DNA from: Clostridia bacterium
GTDB taxonomy: Bacteria; Bacillota; Clostridia; Oscillospirales; Acutalibacteraceae
Assembly (NCBI GenBank): GCA_017409845.1
Contig: JAFQRY010000014.1
Location: forward strand, 1-64,000
DNA: 64,000 bases
Direction of reading: 5' to 3'
The notes beneath the pieces were generated by a model. The model had not been told where the DNA came from, did no database searches, and saw only the letters and a program-made list of their open reading frames with translations. Positions 1-9,200 of this stretch are shown one piece after another (positions within the stretch are counted from its first letter, which is position 1; each line of letters begins with the position of its first letter). A program made the position numbers and the translations under genes.

Positions 1-105
1 AACCATTACTATTATACTTGGAGGTTTGATTATCTTTCAACCTTTCGGGCTTGCTTTGAGCTCGCCCATTTTGGCTTTGCTGAAGCCGTCTTTAACCCCT
101 GGTAG
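1..105 (+). other. Open frame entering from the left edge
   Basis: Frame 1 is open from the first base to TAG at 103-105 (34 codons), so it could be the 3' end of a gene that starts outside the window. The same stretch also folds into small hairpins (for example GGCTT/AAGCC at about 72-86) and runs directly into a terminator. It could equally be non-coding or repeat-derived DNA. I do not recognise the peptide. Confidence 0.15.
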
Positions 106-120
106 AACCAGGGGTTTATT
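94..120 (+). terminator. Rho-independent terminator
   Basis: A perfect 10-bp stem (94-103 with 107-116) and a 3-base loop are followed by a T-rich tail on the plus strand. It would end a transcript entering from the left of the window. Confidence 0.6.
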
Positions 121-138
121 TCCACACCTGAAGGCACC

Positions 139-173
139 AAAAAAGCAATCCCTTCCCGGTTTGGGAAGGGATT
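139..173 (-). terminator. Rho-independent terminator of the minus-strand gene at 213-416
   Basis: An 11-bp perfect stem (147-157 with 163-173) is bordered by six A on the plus strand (139-144), which read as a T-run on the minus strand. It lies about 40 bases past the stop of the small gene. Confidence 0.8.
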
Positions 174-212
174 ACTTTTGTGCCTCGGATGAAGAACATA
201 CCGAGAGAAAGC

Positions 213-416
213 TTACTGACTTACAGCCACGAAAATATCTTCTGCAATTTCTGCAACATGGCATCTTTCAACCTGAAGCTCATTGAGAAGATTTGCAAAT
301 CCTTCGGCGGAATCATAATCGGAAATAAATCGGATTATTATTCCGCTTTCATCTGCAATGCTGTAAATAACAACGCTTTCTTCGATTTCGGATTTCTCCA
401 TTTTTGCTTTGTACAT
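213..416 (-). CDS. Small conserved-type protein, possibly DUF6514-like
   Basis: This encodes 67 residues. The start at 416 is chosen because GAGGAGG lies 5 bases upstream of that ATG; a longer frame to 452 would begin inside the transcript leader without a ribosome site. The protein is acidic and has no membrane segment. Its spacing of hydrophobic residues, and an ending of the type VAEIAEDIF, recall the small clostridial DUF6514 family, whose function is unknown. The family call is from memory and tentative. It has its own good promoter just upstream, so it is probably transcribed separately from the Nudix gene behind it, and it has its own terminator. Confidence 0.6.
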   Translation of the reverse strand: MYKAKMEKSEIEESVVIYSIADESGIIIRFISDYDSAEGFANLLNELQVERCHVAEIAEDIFVAVSQ

Positions 417-454
417 TTCAGCCTCCTCGGCGAACATGTGACAACCCGTCACAC

Positions 455-483
455 ATTATACAATGCTTTTTCCGTAAATTCAA
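455..483 (-). promoter_or_regulatory. Sigma-A-type promoter for the small gene at 213-416
   Basis: On the minus strand TTGAAT (478-483) and TATAAT (455-460) are separated by 17 bases. Transcription would start near 448, about 30 bases before the chosen ATG. Confidence 0.7.
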
Positions 484-530
484 TAGTAAAACAGAGAAAT
501 CTGAAAAAATTTTCAAATAAAGATTTGCTA

Positions 531-914
531 TCAGAATTCTTTAATGATTTTTTTGAGTATTTCGTCATCGGCAGGACAGAAATTATAGAGAGGTATTTCT
601 GACGGGGTGATACATCTGATGTCATTATGCTCAAGCATGCGTGGAATTCCTTCTTCGATTTCCGCATTGAAAAGTGTCAGATGGATTGTTATGTCGGGAT
701 ATTCGTGGTCAACCTCACAGAATATTTTGCCGACCTTTACCGTTACACCGATTTCCTCACGGCATTCGCGGATGAGTGCAGCTTCAAGCGATTCGCCTTC
801 TTCCACCTTACCTCCGACAAACTCCCATTGAAAAGCACGGGTTTTTGATTCGGGTCTTTGGAAAATCATAAATTTATCGTCCTGACGAATCAGGGCAGCA
901 ACAACCTGTGTCAT
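531..914 (-). CDS. Nudix hydrolase, MutT-like (8-oxo-dGTP diphosphatase type)
   Basis: A 127-residue protein starting MTQVVAALI. The Nudix box is complete near residues 33-56: G-KVEEG-E-SLEAALI-RE-C-REEIGV, matching GX5EX7REUXEEXGU, so it should hydrolyse a nucleoside diphosphate derivative with Mg2+. MutT-type members cleanse oxidised dGTP; the exact substrate here is not provable from sequence. The ATG at 914 comes one base after the stop of the AraC gene (TAA-T-ATG), which indicates translational coupling; longer frames read into the AraC gene. The pairing with a regulator is unusual and may only reflect shared transcription. Confidence 0.85.
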   Translation of the reverse strand: MTQVVAALIRQDDKFMIFQRPESKTRAFQWEFVGGKVEEGESLEAALIRECREEIGVTVKVGKIFCEVDHEYPDITIHLTLFNAEIEEGIPRMLEHNDIRCITPSEIPLYNFCPADDEILKKIIKEF

Positions 915-915
915 A

Positions 916-2133
916 TTATTGTTCCTCACGGTATTCTTTTGGCGATTTGCCGGTGTATTTCTTGAATATTTTTGCGAAATAGTTGACGTCGAAAACGCCG
1001 CAATGCTGGGCAACGGTCTGAATCTGCAGATTTGTTGAACGCAGAAGATATCCGGCGTGCTTTACGCGTTTTTCGGTGACATATTCGGTGAGAGTTTTAC
1101 CTGTTTCTTTTTTGAAAAGAGCGGAAAGATAGCTTGCGTTTACGCTGAGGATTTCCGCAAGTCTCTTCAGACCGAGGTCTGCGGTAAGATCAGCGTCAAT
1201 AATGGTCATAACCTTTTGTATCAGCAGCGAATAATCCTTCATTGAGTGTTTTTTGACAAGCAGGCAGTATTTGCGCATCATATCGCTCATAAAATCGCTT
1301 GCCTCATGGACATTCTTTATTCTTTCGATTTTTTTTGCAAACTCGGTTGACAGCCCGTCAATATAAAAAGGATGAACTGATCCTTGCTCTGCAGCTTTTC
1401 TTAAAAGCGTATTGGTGATAATAAGATAATTTTTCATGTTCCGGACCGGATCCTCAACCCTTTCCTCAAAGGCGAAATCTGACGGATTTGAAAATAACTT
1501 TTCGAGTTTATGAATTGCACCCTGAGAAACAGCCTGCATAAACTCTCTTTCCGCATTGTATCGTTCTTCGAGAAGCTTTATTGAAAGCAATGCATCTTCG
1601 GATTTTGCTTTGAAATTATGAAGCGACTCAAGCTCGGCTTTTTCGATTTCGAGATTATTTATTGTTTCGATAATAAAGTCATTATCGCTTCCCCAGATAA
1701 CCTCGCCGAAGCTCATAAAAAGGTTTGTCAGGAATTTTTCGCTTTTTATCAGCGGAATGTTTCCGAAATATTTTATCATCTGAGAAACAAGCTGTGGGGG
1801 AACATTGAGCTCTTCGGCTTTTTCGAGAAGTATTTCTTTTGTCAGCTCTGTGTGCAGATAGGGACCTGTGATAAGAACCCTGCCTTCTTCCTTTGAAAGA
1901 AGAATAAAAATGTAGTGGCACATAAAGCTGTCGGTGACCTTGTAGATTGTGTTTGTTTTCATATAATCAAACAAATCAAAAAAATTCTCATAATTATGAG
2001 ACAGATTGAGAAATTCCCTCAGACCCTTGTCGATCCCGGGAGGGAGAGGTTCATTTTCGGTTACGATATTTGTGTCGATATGATAATTGTGCAGAATCCG
2101 GCGCAGAAAATCAAGTTCGGCTGAGTAATTCAA
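916..2133 (-). CDS. AraC-family transcriptional regulator
   Basis: 405 residues. The C-terminal ~100 residues form a double helix-turn-helix of the AraC/XylS type (…RLAEILSVNASYLSALFK… and …VAQHCGVFDVNYFAKIFK…, ending GKSPKEYREEQ). The N-terminal ~300 residues are a helical sensor region I cannot assign; it is much longer than a simple cupin domain. The start is TTG at 2131-2133 with AAGGAGGT seven bases upstream (2141-2148). It is divergent from a sugar symporter and a family 2 glycosidase, so it probably controls their induction by a sugar; that role is inferred from position. Confidence 0.9.
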   Translation of the reverse strand: MNYSAELDFLRRILHNYHIDTNIVTENEPLPPGIDKGLREFLNLSHNYENFFDLFDYMKTNTIYKVTDSFMCHYIFILLSKEEGRVLITGPYLHTELTKEILLEKAEELNVPPQLVSQMIKYFGNIPLIKSEKFLTNLFMSFGEVIWGSDNDFIIETINNLEIEKAELESLHNFKAKSEDALLSIKLLEERYNAEREFMQAVSQGAIHKLEKLFSNPSDFAFEERVEDPVRNMKNYLIITNTLLRKAAEQGSVHPFYIDGLSTEFAKKIERIKNVHEASDFMSDMMRKYCLLVKKHSMKDYSLLIQKVMTIIDADLTADLGLKRLAEILSVNASYLSALFKKETGKTLTEYVTEKRVKHAGYLLRSTNLQIQTVAQHCGVFDVNYFAKIFKKYTGKSPKEYREEQ

Positions 2134-2167
2134 AACAGAAACCTCCTTAATTATGTCACTTAACTAT

Positions 2168-2196
2168 ATTATTGTATAATTTTTGGAAAATTGCAA
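2168..2196 (-). promoter_or_regulatory. Possible promoter of the AraC-family gene
   Basis: On the minus strand TTGCAA (2191-2196) and AATAAT (2168-2173) are 17 bases apart in very AT-rich DNA. The -10 is imperfect. Confidence 0.35.
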
Positions 2197-2212
2197 TAGT
2201 CCGATAAAAAAA

Positions 2213-2241
2213 TTACTCGAAAACGCAAAAAAAATTATAAC
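2213..2241 (+). promoter_or_regulatory. Weak promoter candidate for the symporter/glycosidase operon
   Basis: TTACTC (2213-2218) and TATAAC (2236-2241) are 17 bases apart. The poor -35 would suit a promoter that needs an activator such as the divergent AraC protein. Confidence 0.3.
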
Positions 2242-2278
2242 GAAATAAGCTGATTATCATTTAGAATATAAACATGGA

Positions 2279-2294
2279 GTTCGTCAAAACGAAC
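2279..2294. promoter_or_regulatory. Small inverted repeat in the symporter leader
   Basis: GTTCGT-CAAA-ACGAAC, about 50 bases upstream of the symporter start. It could be an operator or a short RNA hairpin. AraC proteins more often bind direct repeats, so a link to that regulator is not implied. Confidence 0.3.
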
Positions 2295-2346
2295 AAATTA
2301 ATATCCACCATAATATCCAAAATTATGAAAGATGAGGGATTTTTGC

Positions 2347-3870
2347 ATGAAAAAACAAACAACCCCCCGCAATGAAACCCGCCCGTTCGGTATGCTTGAT
2401 AAAATTGCATATGCAGCAGGCGATTTTGGCTGCAATATGAGTTTTGCTCTTAAGGGAACGGTTCAGACATTCTGGCTTGTTTATATGACAATGGAAACCG
2501 GACTTTTATCCGTGCTTTTGCTGCTTGTTCAGGCATGGGATGCAATCAATGATCCGCTTATCGGCAGCATGATTGACAATGATAAGAGAAAATACAAAAT
2601 GGGTAAGTTCAAGACTTACATATTTATAGGTGCCTGCGGCCTTCTTGTTGCGGGTGCAGCTGTATTTCTTCCTTTCCCCAAAGCAAGCGTTGTTGTTAAG
2701 GCAATACTCTTTGTGCTCGGATATATTGTTTGGGATGCCTGCTACACAATAGCAAATGTTCCTTACGGCTCAATGCTTTCTCTTATTACCGAAGACAGCG
2801 GCGAAAGAGCACAGCTTTCAACATGGAGAAGCATTGGTTCGATGTTCGGCAACATTGTTCCCATGATTATTCTTCCCATGCTTATATGGGAAAAGGTTAC
2901 CTATGACGGAACCGGCAATTATCACACCAACCCCCTGACCGGAGAGGCATATAAAATCGGAGATGCCGTTCTTGATCCTCTTACAGGCAAGCAGTTTGAA
3001 ACGTTGCTCGGTGAGCGTGTGTTCTGGGCTGCTCTTATTATGGGTGTTATCGGATTTGTTGCTTTCATGTTTATGGTTAAGAAAATTACCATTCGTGTTG
3101 ATGAAAATACCGTAAAAACAAATGAAAGCGAAAAGTTCAACATCATCAAGGCATTCGGCAACTTTATGAAAAACCGTCCCGCAGTCGGTGCAACCGTTGC
3201 AGCAATGGGTATGTTCCTTGGCATGCAGTCTGCAACAACGGCAAACACAATCATGTTTGCAACCTATTTCAACAAGGCATCAATGTCGGGCATTGTTCAG
3301 ATGATAGGTTTTCTTCCCATGGTTCTTTTCCTTCCGTTCATCAAGAAGCTTGTCAACAAATACGGCAAAAAAGAAGCTTCCGTTGCAGGAACTCTCGTTT
3401 CGGTAGTAGGCGGAATTGTAATGATGATATTTCCCATGGTTGAAAACAGAGATACAGCCCTTATTGTTTATCTTGCGGGTCTTATTGCTTTCGGAATCGG
3501 TATGGGTGTATATACCTGCGTTTCATGGGCAATGATGGCGGATGCCATTGATTATAACGAGTGGAAATTCCATACCCGTGAAGAGGGGACCGTATATTCT
3601 CTTCATTCATTCTTCCGTAAGCTTGCACAGGGAATAGGCCCCTCTGTTGTGCTGGCGATTATGGGCGTTCTTGGTTATCAGTCCGAGCTCGGAACCATCG
3701 GTCAGAGCTTTGAAACCTCACATAACATGTGCTGGCTTGTATCGGGTCTGTATCTTTTCAGTGCCGTTGTTCAGTTTATCGGCGTTGCGGTTATTTATAA
3801 TCTCGATAAGAAAACCCTCGATAAGATGAACGCAGAGCTTGAAGAAAGACACGCTGCTGTTACAAAATAA
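2347..3870 (+). CDS. GPH-family sugar:cation symporter (MFS-type)
   Basis: 507 residues from the ATG at 2347, chosen over an in-frame ATG at 2332 because GAGGG (2335-2339) sits at the right distance. The protein has about 12 hydrophobic membrane segments and the glycoside-pentoside-hexuronide symporter hallmarks: an N-terminal KIAYAAGDFGCN segment, WDAINDPLIGSMIDN after the second helix, and an EEGTVYS segment in the second half. Members move sugars or glycosides in with Na+ or H+. It is followed after a hairpin by a beta-galactosidase-family enzyme, so the cargo is probably a beta-linked oligosaccharide or glycoside (inference). Confidence 0.9.
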   Translation: MKKQTTPRNETRPFGMLDKIAYAAGDFGCNMSFALKGTVQTFWLVYMTMETGLLSVLLLLVQAWDAINDPLIGSMIDNDKRKYKMGKFKTYIFIGACGLLVAGAAVFLPFPKASVVVKAILFVLGYIVWDACYTIANVPYGSMLSLITEDSGERAQLSTWRSIGSMFGNIVPMIILPMLIWEKVTYDGTGNYHTNPLTGEAYKIGDAVLDPLTGKQFETLLGERVFWAALIMGVIGFVAFMFMVKKITIRVDENTVKTNESEKFNIIKAFGNFMKNRPAVGATVAAMGMFLGMQSATTANTIMFATYFNKASMSGIVQMIGFLPMVLFLPFIKKLVNKYGKKEASVAGTLVSVVGGIVMMIFPMVENRDTALIVYLAGLIAFGIGMGVYTCVSWAMMADAIDYNEWKFHTREEGTVYSLHSFFRKLAQGIGPSVVLAIMGVLGYQSELGTIGQSFETSHNMCWLVSGLYLFSAVVQFIGVAVIYNLDKKTLDKMNAELEERHAAVTK

Positions 3871-3875
3871 AATTC

Positions 3876-3904
3876 GCAGCCGGTAGATTCTGCCGGCTGC
3901 TTTA
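3876..3904 (+). terminator. Intercistronic hairpin between symporter and glycosidase
   Basis: GCAGCCGG (3876-3883) pairs with CCGGCTGC (3893-3900), followed by TTTAT. The short T-tract suggests a partial terminator or mRNA stabiliser, letting some transcription continue into the glycosidase 24 bases further on. Confidence 0.6.
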
Positions 3905-3928
3905 TAAAATTGCAAGGAGATTGATTTA

Positions 3929-6175
3929 ATGAGAAAAATTATAAATATCAACAGAAAGTGGGCGTTCACAAAGGAATTCAGCGAAATTCCCGTATCGGTC
4001 CCCGAAAAATGGAATTTTGTGAATCTTCCTCATACATGGAACGCAATTGACGGTCAGGACGGCGGCAATGATTATTACAGAGGAACTTGCTGCTATGTCC
4101 GCGAAATAGACAGAGAAGAAATTCCCGAAGCAGACAGATACTATCTTGAGCTTCAGGGTGCAAACTCCTCTGCGGATGTTTATGTAAACGGCAAAAAGCT
4201 TGCTCATCACGATGGCGGATACTCAACATGGAGAGTTGATATCACCGATGCTATGGAGTTTAAAACCGTTATCGCAATTACAGTTGATAACAGCCCCAAT
4301 GAAGAAGTTTATCCTCAGATGGCAGACTTCACATTCTATGGCGGTCTTTACAGAGATGTCAATATTATTGCTGTAAGCAATTCGCATTTCGACCTTGATT
4401 ATTACGGTGCACCCGGTATCATGGTTACTCCCGAAGTGAACGGTAATAATGCAAAGGTTGAGGTTGAGGTTTTCCTTACGAATGCAATGGAGGCTCAGAC
4501 TCTTGTTTATACCGTTAAGGATGCAGACGGTAATGTTGTTGCCGGGGAGTCAAAGGATGTATCGGTTACAAAAGCGGTTTTTGAAATAGAAAATGTAAAC
4601 CTCTGGCACGGCAGAAAGAATCCTTATCTTTATACCGCAGAAGCGAAGCTTGTTGCAGGTGATGATGTTCTTGATAATGTAAGTGCACGCTTCGGCTGCC
4701 GCACCTTTGAAATCGACCCCGAAAAGGGCTTTATCCTCAACGGAGAAGAATATCCTCTCAGAGGTGTTTCAAGACATCAGGACAGATGGGGAATAGGCAA
4801 TGCACTTCTTCCTGAGCATCACGCAGAGGATGTTGACCTCATTATGGAGGTTGGTGCAACAACAATCAGACTTGCTCACTATCAGCATAATCAGTATTTC
4901 TACGATCTCTGCGACGAAAAGGGTCTTGTTCTCTGGGCTGAGATTCCTTATATTTCAAAGCATATGCCCGGCGGACGCGAAAACACAGTTTCGCAGATGA
5001 AGGAGCTTGTTTATCAGAATTACAATCATCCTTCAATTGTGGTATGGGGACTTTCAAATGAAATCTCCATGGCAGGCTCGGATGATGACCTTCTTGAAAA
5101 CCACAGAATTCTCAATGACCTTGTGCACGAAATTGATAAAACAAGACTTACAACAATTGCCGCTGTTTCAATGTGCAAGATTGACGATCCTTATATTCAG
5201 ATTCCCGATGTTGTTTCCTATAATCATTATTTCGGCTGGTACGGCGGAGATACCTCGATGAACGGTCCGTGGTTTGATAATTTCCACGCAACCCATCCCA
5301 CCATTCCCATCGGTGTGAGTGAATACGGTTGCGAAGCTCTCAACTGGCACACCTCAAAGCCTGTTCAGGGTGACTACACGGAAGAATATCAGGCATATTA
5401 TCACGAGGAGCTTATCAAGCAGCTTTTCACACGTCCTTATATCTGGGCAACTCATGTCTGGAATATGTTTGATTTCGGTGCAGATGCAAGAAGCGAGGGC
5501 GGCGAAAACGGACAGAATCATAAGGGTCTTATCACCTTTGACCGTAAGTATAAAAAAGACTCCTTCTATGCATACAAAGCATGGCTTTCCGATGAACCTT
5601 TTGTTCACATCTGCGGCAAGAGATATGTTGACCGCGTTGAAGACGTAACAAAGGTTACCGTATATTCAAACCTTCCCGAGGTTGAGCTTTTCGTTAACGG
5701 CGAAAGCCTCGGCAAGCAGGCAAGTGCAGAGCATTTCTTCTATTTTGATGTTCCTGTAAGTACAGAAACAAAGCTTGTTGCTGTTGCAGGCGGCTGCAGG
5801 GATGAAAGTATTATCTGCAAGGTTGAAGCTTTTAACGAGACTTACAGACTCAAAGAGAAGGGTGCAATTCTCAACTGGTTCGATATTACCGAAAGAGAAG
5901 GCTATTTCTCGCTCAATGATAAGATGGGCGATGTTATGAAGGCTCCTGAAGGCATGATGCTCTTTATGGAAATTATGAAGAATCTTATGACTGTCGGCGA
6001 AGGTGCAGGCGGCATGATGGCAGGTTTTGAATTCAACGAAGGCATGATGCAGATGCTCAACGGATTTACCGTTATCAGACTTACTACGCTTCTCGGCACA
6101 GCAGGTATCAAGATGACAAAGGAACAGCTTCTTGATATCAATGCAAAGCTTAATCAGATAAAAAAACCGGAATAA
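3929..6175 (+). CDS. Glycoside hydrolase family 2 (beta-galactosidase/beta-glucuronidase type)
   Basis: 748 residues, no signal peptide, so cytoplasmic. Domain order is the GH2 sugar-binding jelly roll (about 1-150), an immunoglobulin-like domain (about 165-260) and the TIM barrel (about 265-555). Catalytic residues are visible: acid/base Glu378 in VVWGLSNEIS and nucleophile Glu465 in IGVSEYGCEA. A second Ig-like region (about 570-640) follows. The last ~100 residues are an unusual methionine-rich helical tail. Together with the symporter it should hydrolyse an imported beta-galactoside or related glycoside; exact specificity is not resolved. AAGGAG lies upstream of the ATG. Confidence 0.92.
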   Translation: MRKIININRKWAFTKEFSEIPVSVPEKWNFVNLPHTWNAIDGQDGGNDYYRGTCCYVREIDREEIPEADRYYLELQGANSSADVYVNGKKLAHHDGGYSTWRVDITDAMEFKTVIAITVDNSPNEEVYPQMADFTFYGGLYRDVNIIAVSNSHFDLDYYGAPGIMVTPEVNGNNAKVEVEVFLTNAMEAQTLVYTVKDADGNVVAGESKDVSVTKAVFEIENVNLWHGRKNPYLYTAEAKLVAGDDVLDNVSARFGCRTFEIDPEKGFILNGEEYPLRGVSRHQDRWGIGNALLPEHHAEDVDLIMEVGATTIRLAHYQHNQYFYDLCDEKGLVLWAEIPYISKHMPGGRENTVSQMKELVYQNYNHPSIVVWGLSNEISMAGSDDDLLENHRILNDLVHEIDKTRLTTIAAVSMCKIDDPYIQIPDVVSYNHYFGWYGGDTSMNGPWFDNFHATHPTIPIGVSEYGCEALNWHTSKPVQGDYTEEYQAYYHEELIKQLFTRPYIWATHVWNMFDFGADARSEGGENGQNHKGLITFDRKYKKDSFYAYKAWLSDEPFVHICGKRYVDRVEDVTKVTVYSNLPEVELFVNGESLGKQASAEHFFYFDVPVSTETKLVAVAGGCRDESIICKVEAFNETYRLKEKGAILNWFDITEREGYFSLNDKMGDVMKAPEGMMLFMEIMKNLMTVGEGAGGMMAGFEFNEGMMQMLNGFTVIRLTTLLGTAGIKMTKEQLLDINAKLNQIKKPE

Positions 6176-6184
6176 AAATTGCAC

Positions 6185-6236
6185 AAAAAACCGAAGCCTC
6201 CCGGAACCGTTAAGGTCATGGGAGGCTTCGGTTTTT
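6185..6236. terminator. Bidirectional terminator between convergent genes
   Basis: A long stem (A-run plus CCGAAGCCTCCC at 6185-6202 with GGGAGGCTTCGG plus T-run at 6220-6235) serves both the GH2 gene and the convergent YfhO-type gene, whose stop codon is at 6238. Confidence 0.9.
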
Positions 6237-6237
6237 A

Positions 6238-9200
6238 TTATTCGGTTATTTCTTTATCTTCGGGAAGCTCTTCAGCTTCGGCTTCTTCTGAATTCTGAAT
6301 TTCAGTCGCCTCTTCTTCGGAAACAGCTTCGATAATTTCCTGCGAAGGAGCATTTTCAACTGTTTCTTCGTCGGGCGTTTCCTCTGCAGAAGCCTCTGAA
6401 ACATTTCCTTCGGATGCATCTTCTGCTGCATTTTCGGTTTCTTCTGCAGCAGAGTCAATTTCTTCTGTGTCTTCGGGAATGTCAAGCTCAACGCTTACGG
6501 GCTCACCGTTTTCGTCATTTTCGGGCTCAACGGGAGGAACATAGACAAACGGAGCATTGACATTTCTTTCTTTTCTCTTTCTGAAAATGATTGCTGCTGC
6601 AATGAGTGCAATAACGGTGAATACCGAAACTCCTGCACCGATTATAAGACCGTCAGGCATGTAGCTGAGCTCGATTGTGTGCTCACCTTCGCTCAGCTCA
6701 AAGCAGAGATACGAGTCAACAAGGGCGGTAATCTGCTCGTCTTCAAGCTCAATGCCGTCAACCTTAACACTCCAGCCCGTATCATAGGGAATTGAAGTGA
6801 AGAAGGTGCCGTCTTTATCAAATTTAACCGTACCCTTGATGCTTGTTTCTTCAAATGACTCGATATTCATGCTGCGGCTCTTGAGGATTTCATAACCTTT
6901 GTTGAGTTTGTCGTCATCAACATAATAGGGATAGAAATCAATATATCCGTATTCAGCATCTTCGATTTTGATGAATACGATAACTTCTTCGTCGGGGCTT
7001 ATAACGCCGAGGTCAAGAATATAGGGCTCATCAATAGCCTGAGTTATTTCCTCGCCGTTTGCAGTTACGGAGATTTCGTCGAAATCGCTTGATTTTACAT
7101 AAAGATAGCAATGTCTTGTTTCCTCTGTTTTGAGAATGAAGGTAAGCTCACCTTCACCTGACGCGGTTTTGGTGAAATAAATGTCACCCGTGTCAAGTCC
7201 CGAGGTGATTTCATCCATGTTGTAATACTGAATCTCATCAATATTCATCATTCCGAAAACGTCCGAAACGCCGGTTGCGTATTCAAACCAGTCACCCTGA
7301 GCAACAAAGGGATTTGTGATATCGGTTATCCATTCGTTCATTTCGTTGTTGACGCCGAAACCGATGGGAAGCCAATATTTGCTTTCGTAAGCGGTGAATT
7401 TATCAACCGTCATCAGCTCGTTGAAATAATCAGTTTCAACCGTAACCGAATCATTGTTGTCAACAACATATTTCATTGAATGCATCATGTTGTAAACGGG
7501 GGTCTGCAGATGATAGGTGTAGCTGTTGATATAGTTGCCGTACATGCCGAGGTCGCTCTGCACATTTGAAAGTCTTTCATAAGCCATGGAGGAGAAGGTT
7601 GAAACGCCGTTGAAGCCGTACCATGCGGGATCCATTCTTGCTCTGTTATAGGTAAGGTCCATGCGATACATATCGTCGCCGCCGTTGTGCTCATCGAGCT
7701 GCTCCTTGAGGTCTCTGAAATGCTCATAATCACCAACGAAATTCTCCTTGGGCTGATCCATGCTGTAGCGGTCGGTGTTTGCACAGGCAATTTCACCGAT
7801 AACACAGCAGAGGAGAAGAACAGCTACTGCTGACTGCTGATATTTTTTGTCTTTCATAAGAGCAAAAACAAGGCAGTAGGTAACAACAAAAACAAGGCTG
7901 ATGAGGATTGATATTTCCTCAACATTTTTTGAACCGATTTCCTGAATAAGAATAATTGAACCCACAACAGCAAAGCCTGCACCGAGAATTCCTCTGCCGC
8001 TGAATTCATGGAGTCTTGTGAAAGTTTTGTATGCCATCATAAGAAGAATGAAGGAATACATGAATGAGAAGCGGTAGGGGAGGTCGTTGGGATAGTGGAA
8101 ACCGTGCCAGATATAGTTGAGATAGTTTGTGTTGAAGCTGAAAAAGAGGATTCCGAGAAGTGCAACGTTTGAAATCTTCTCTTTGAGAGGAATTGATTTC
8201 GTAAAGAAATACATCGGAACAAGCATAAGAGTTGCAATTCCGCAATATACATTGGGAAGAACGTCCTCGCCGCTGCTTCTGATAGTCGGGTCAACGCTTG
8301 CAATATGGTTTGCAAGAAAATCGAAAATCGAGAAATATGATCTGTATTCAGAGGGGAAGGTGCCCGATGTTGCCGAGCAGTTCTGAAGGATAAAGAAGGT
8401 CGGCAGAAGTGCAAAAGCAACAAGACCTGCCGCTGCAAGGCTCGAAAAAGCAAATGTAAATCCGCTTCTGAGGAACATGCTGCCCTTTATTTTGTTTTTG
8501 AAAGTGTATTTCTTATTTCCTTTTTCATTGAGAGTATAAGGTGTTGATTCGTGGAGCGAGCCGCCGTCATAGTTTGAAAAATAATAAATAAGAAAATAAA
8601 TTACCGAGAAAATGCAGGTCATGTAACCCATGTAGTAGCTTGAAACAAGTGTGAGTGCGAGAAAGGCAATGTAAATTTTCGGCTTTCTGTGCTTTATAAT
8701 CATTTCAATGCCGAGGATAACCATGGGGAAATAAACCATGGCATCAATCCACATAACATTCCAGTAGTATGCGATAAAGTATCCGCACATTGCGTAAAGA
8801 ATGCCGAATGCCGCGGATGTGTAGTCGTGTCTTTCCTGCGAACGCTTGAGATAATAGGTGAAGCTGAATGCGGAAAAAGAAGCTTTGACAAGAATCATTC
8901 CCGCGATTGCTTCGGGCATGTTTTCGTGTCCGAGCAGAAGCATTATTATTGCACTCGGGCTTGAAAGATAGTTGAAAAAGTTGCCGAGGAAGGGAGCACC
9001 GAGACCTGTCTGCCATGAATAAAGAAAGCTTTTCAGGTTGGTGACTCTGTCATAGAATTCGGCAAACAGCGGACCGTACTGATGATAAAGGTCCATTCGC
9101 AGTATTGTTTTGTCGCCGAACGGAATAAGGTCATAGCAATAGTAAACAAGCATCATAATTCCTGCCGTGCAAATAAGAGCAAGCCAGCAAAAGGAATTAT

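Noticed and set aside
5666-6184. Minus-strand open frame of 172 codons
   Set aside because: It lies wholly within the GH2 gene on the other strand; the composition reflects the GH2 codons.
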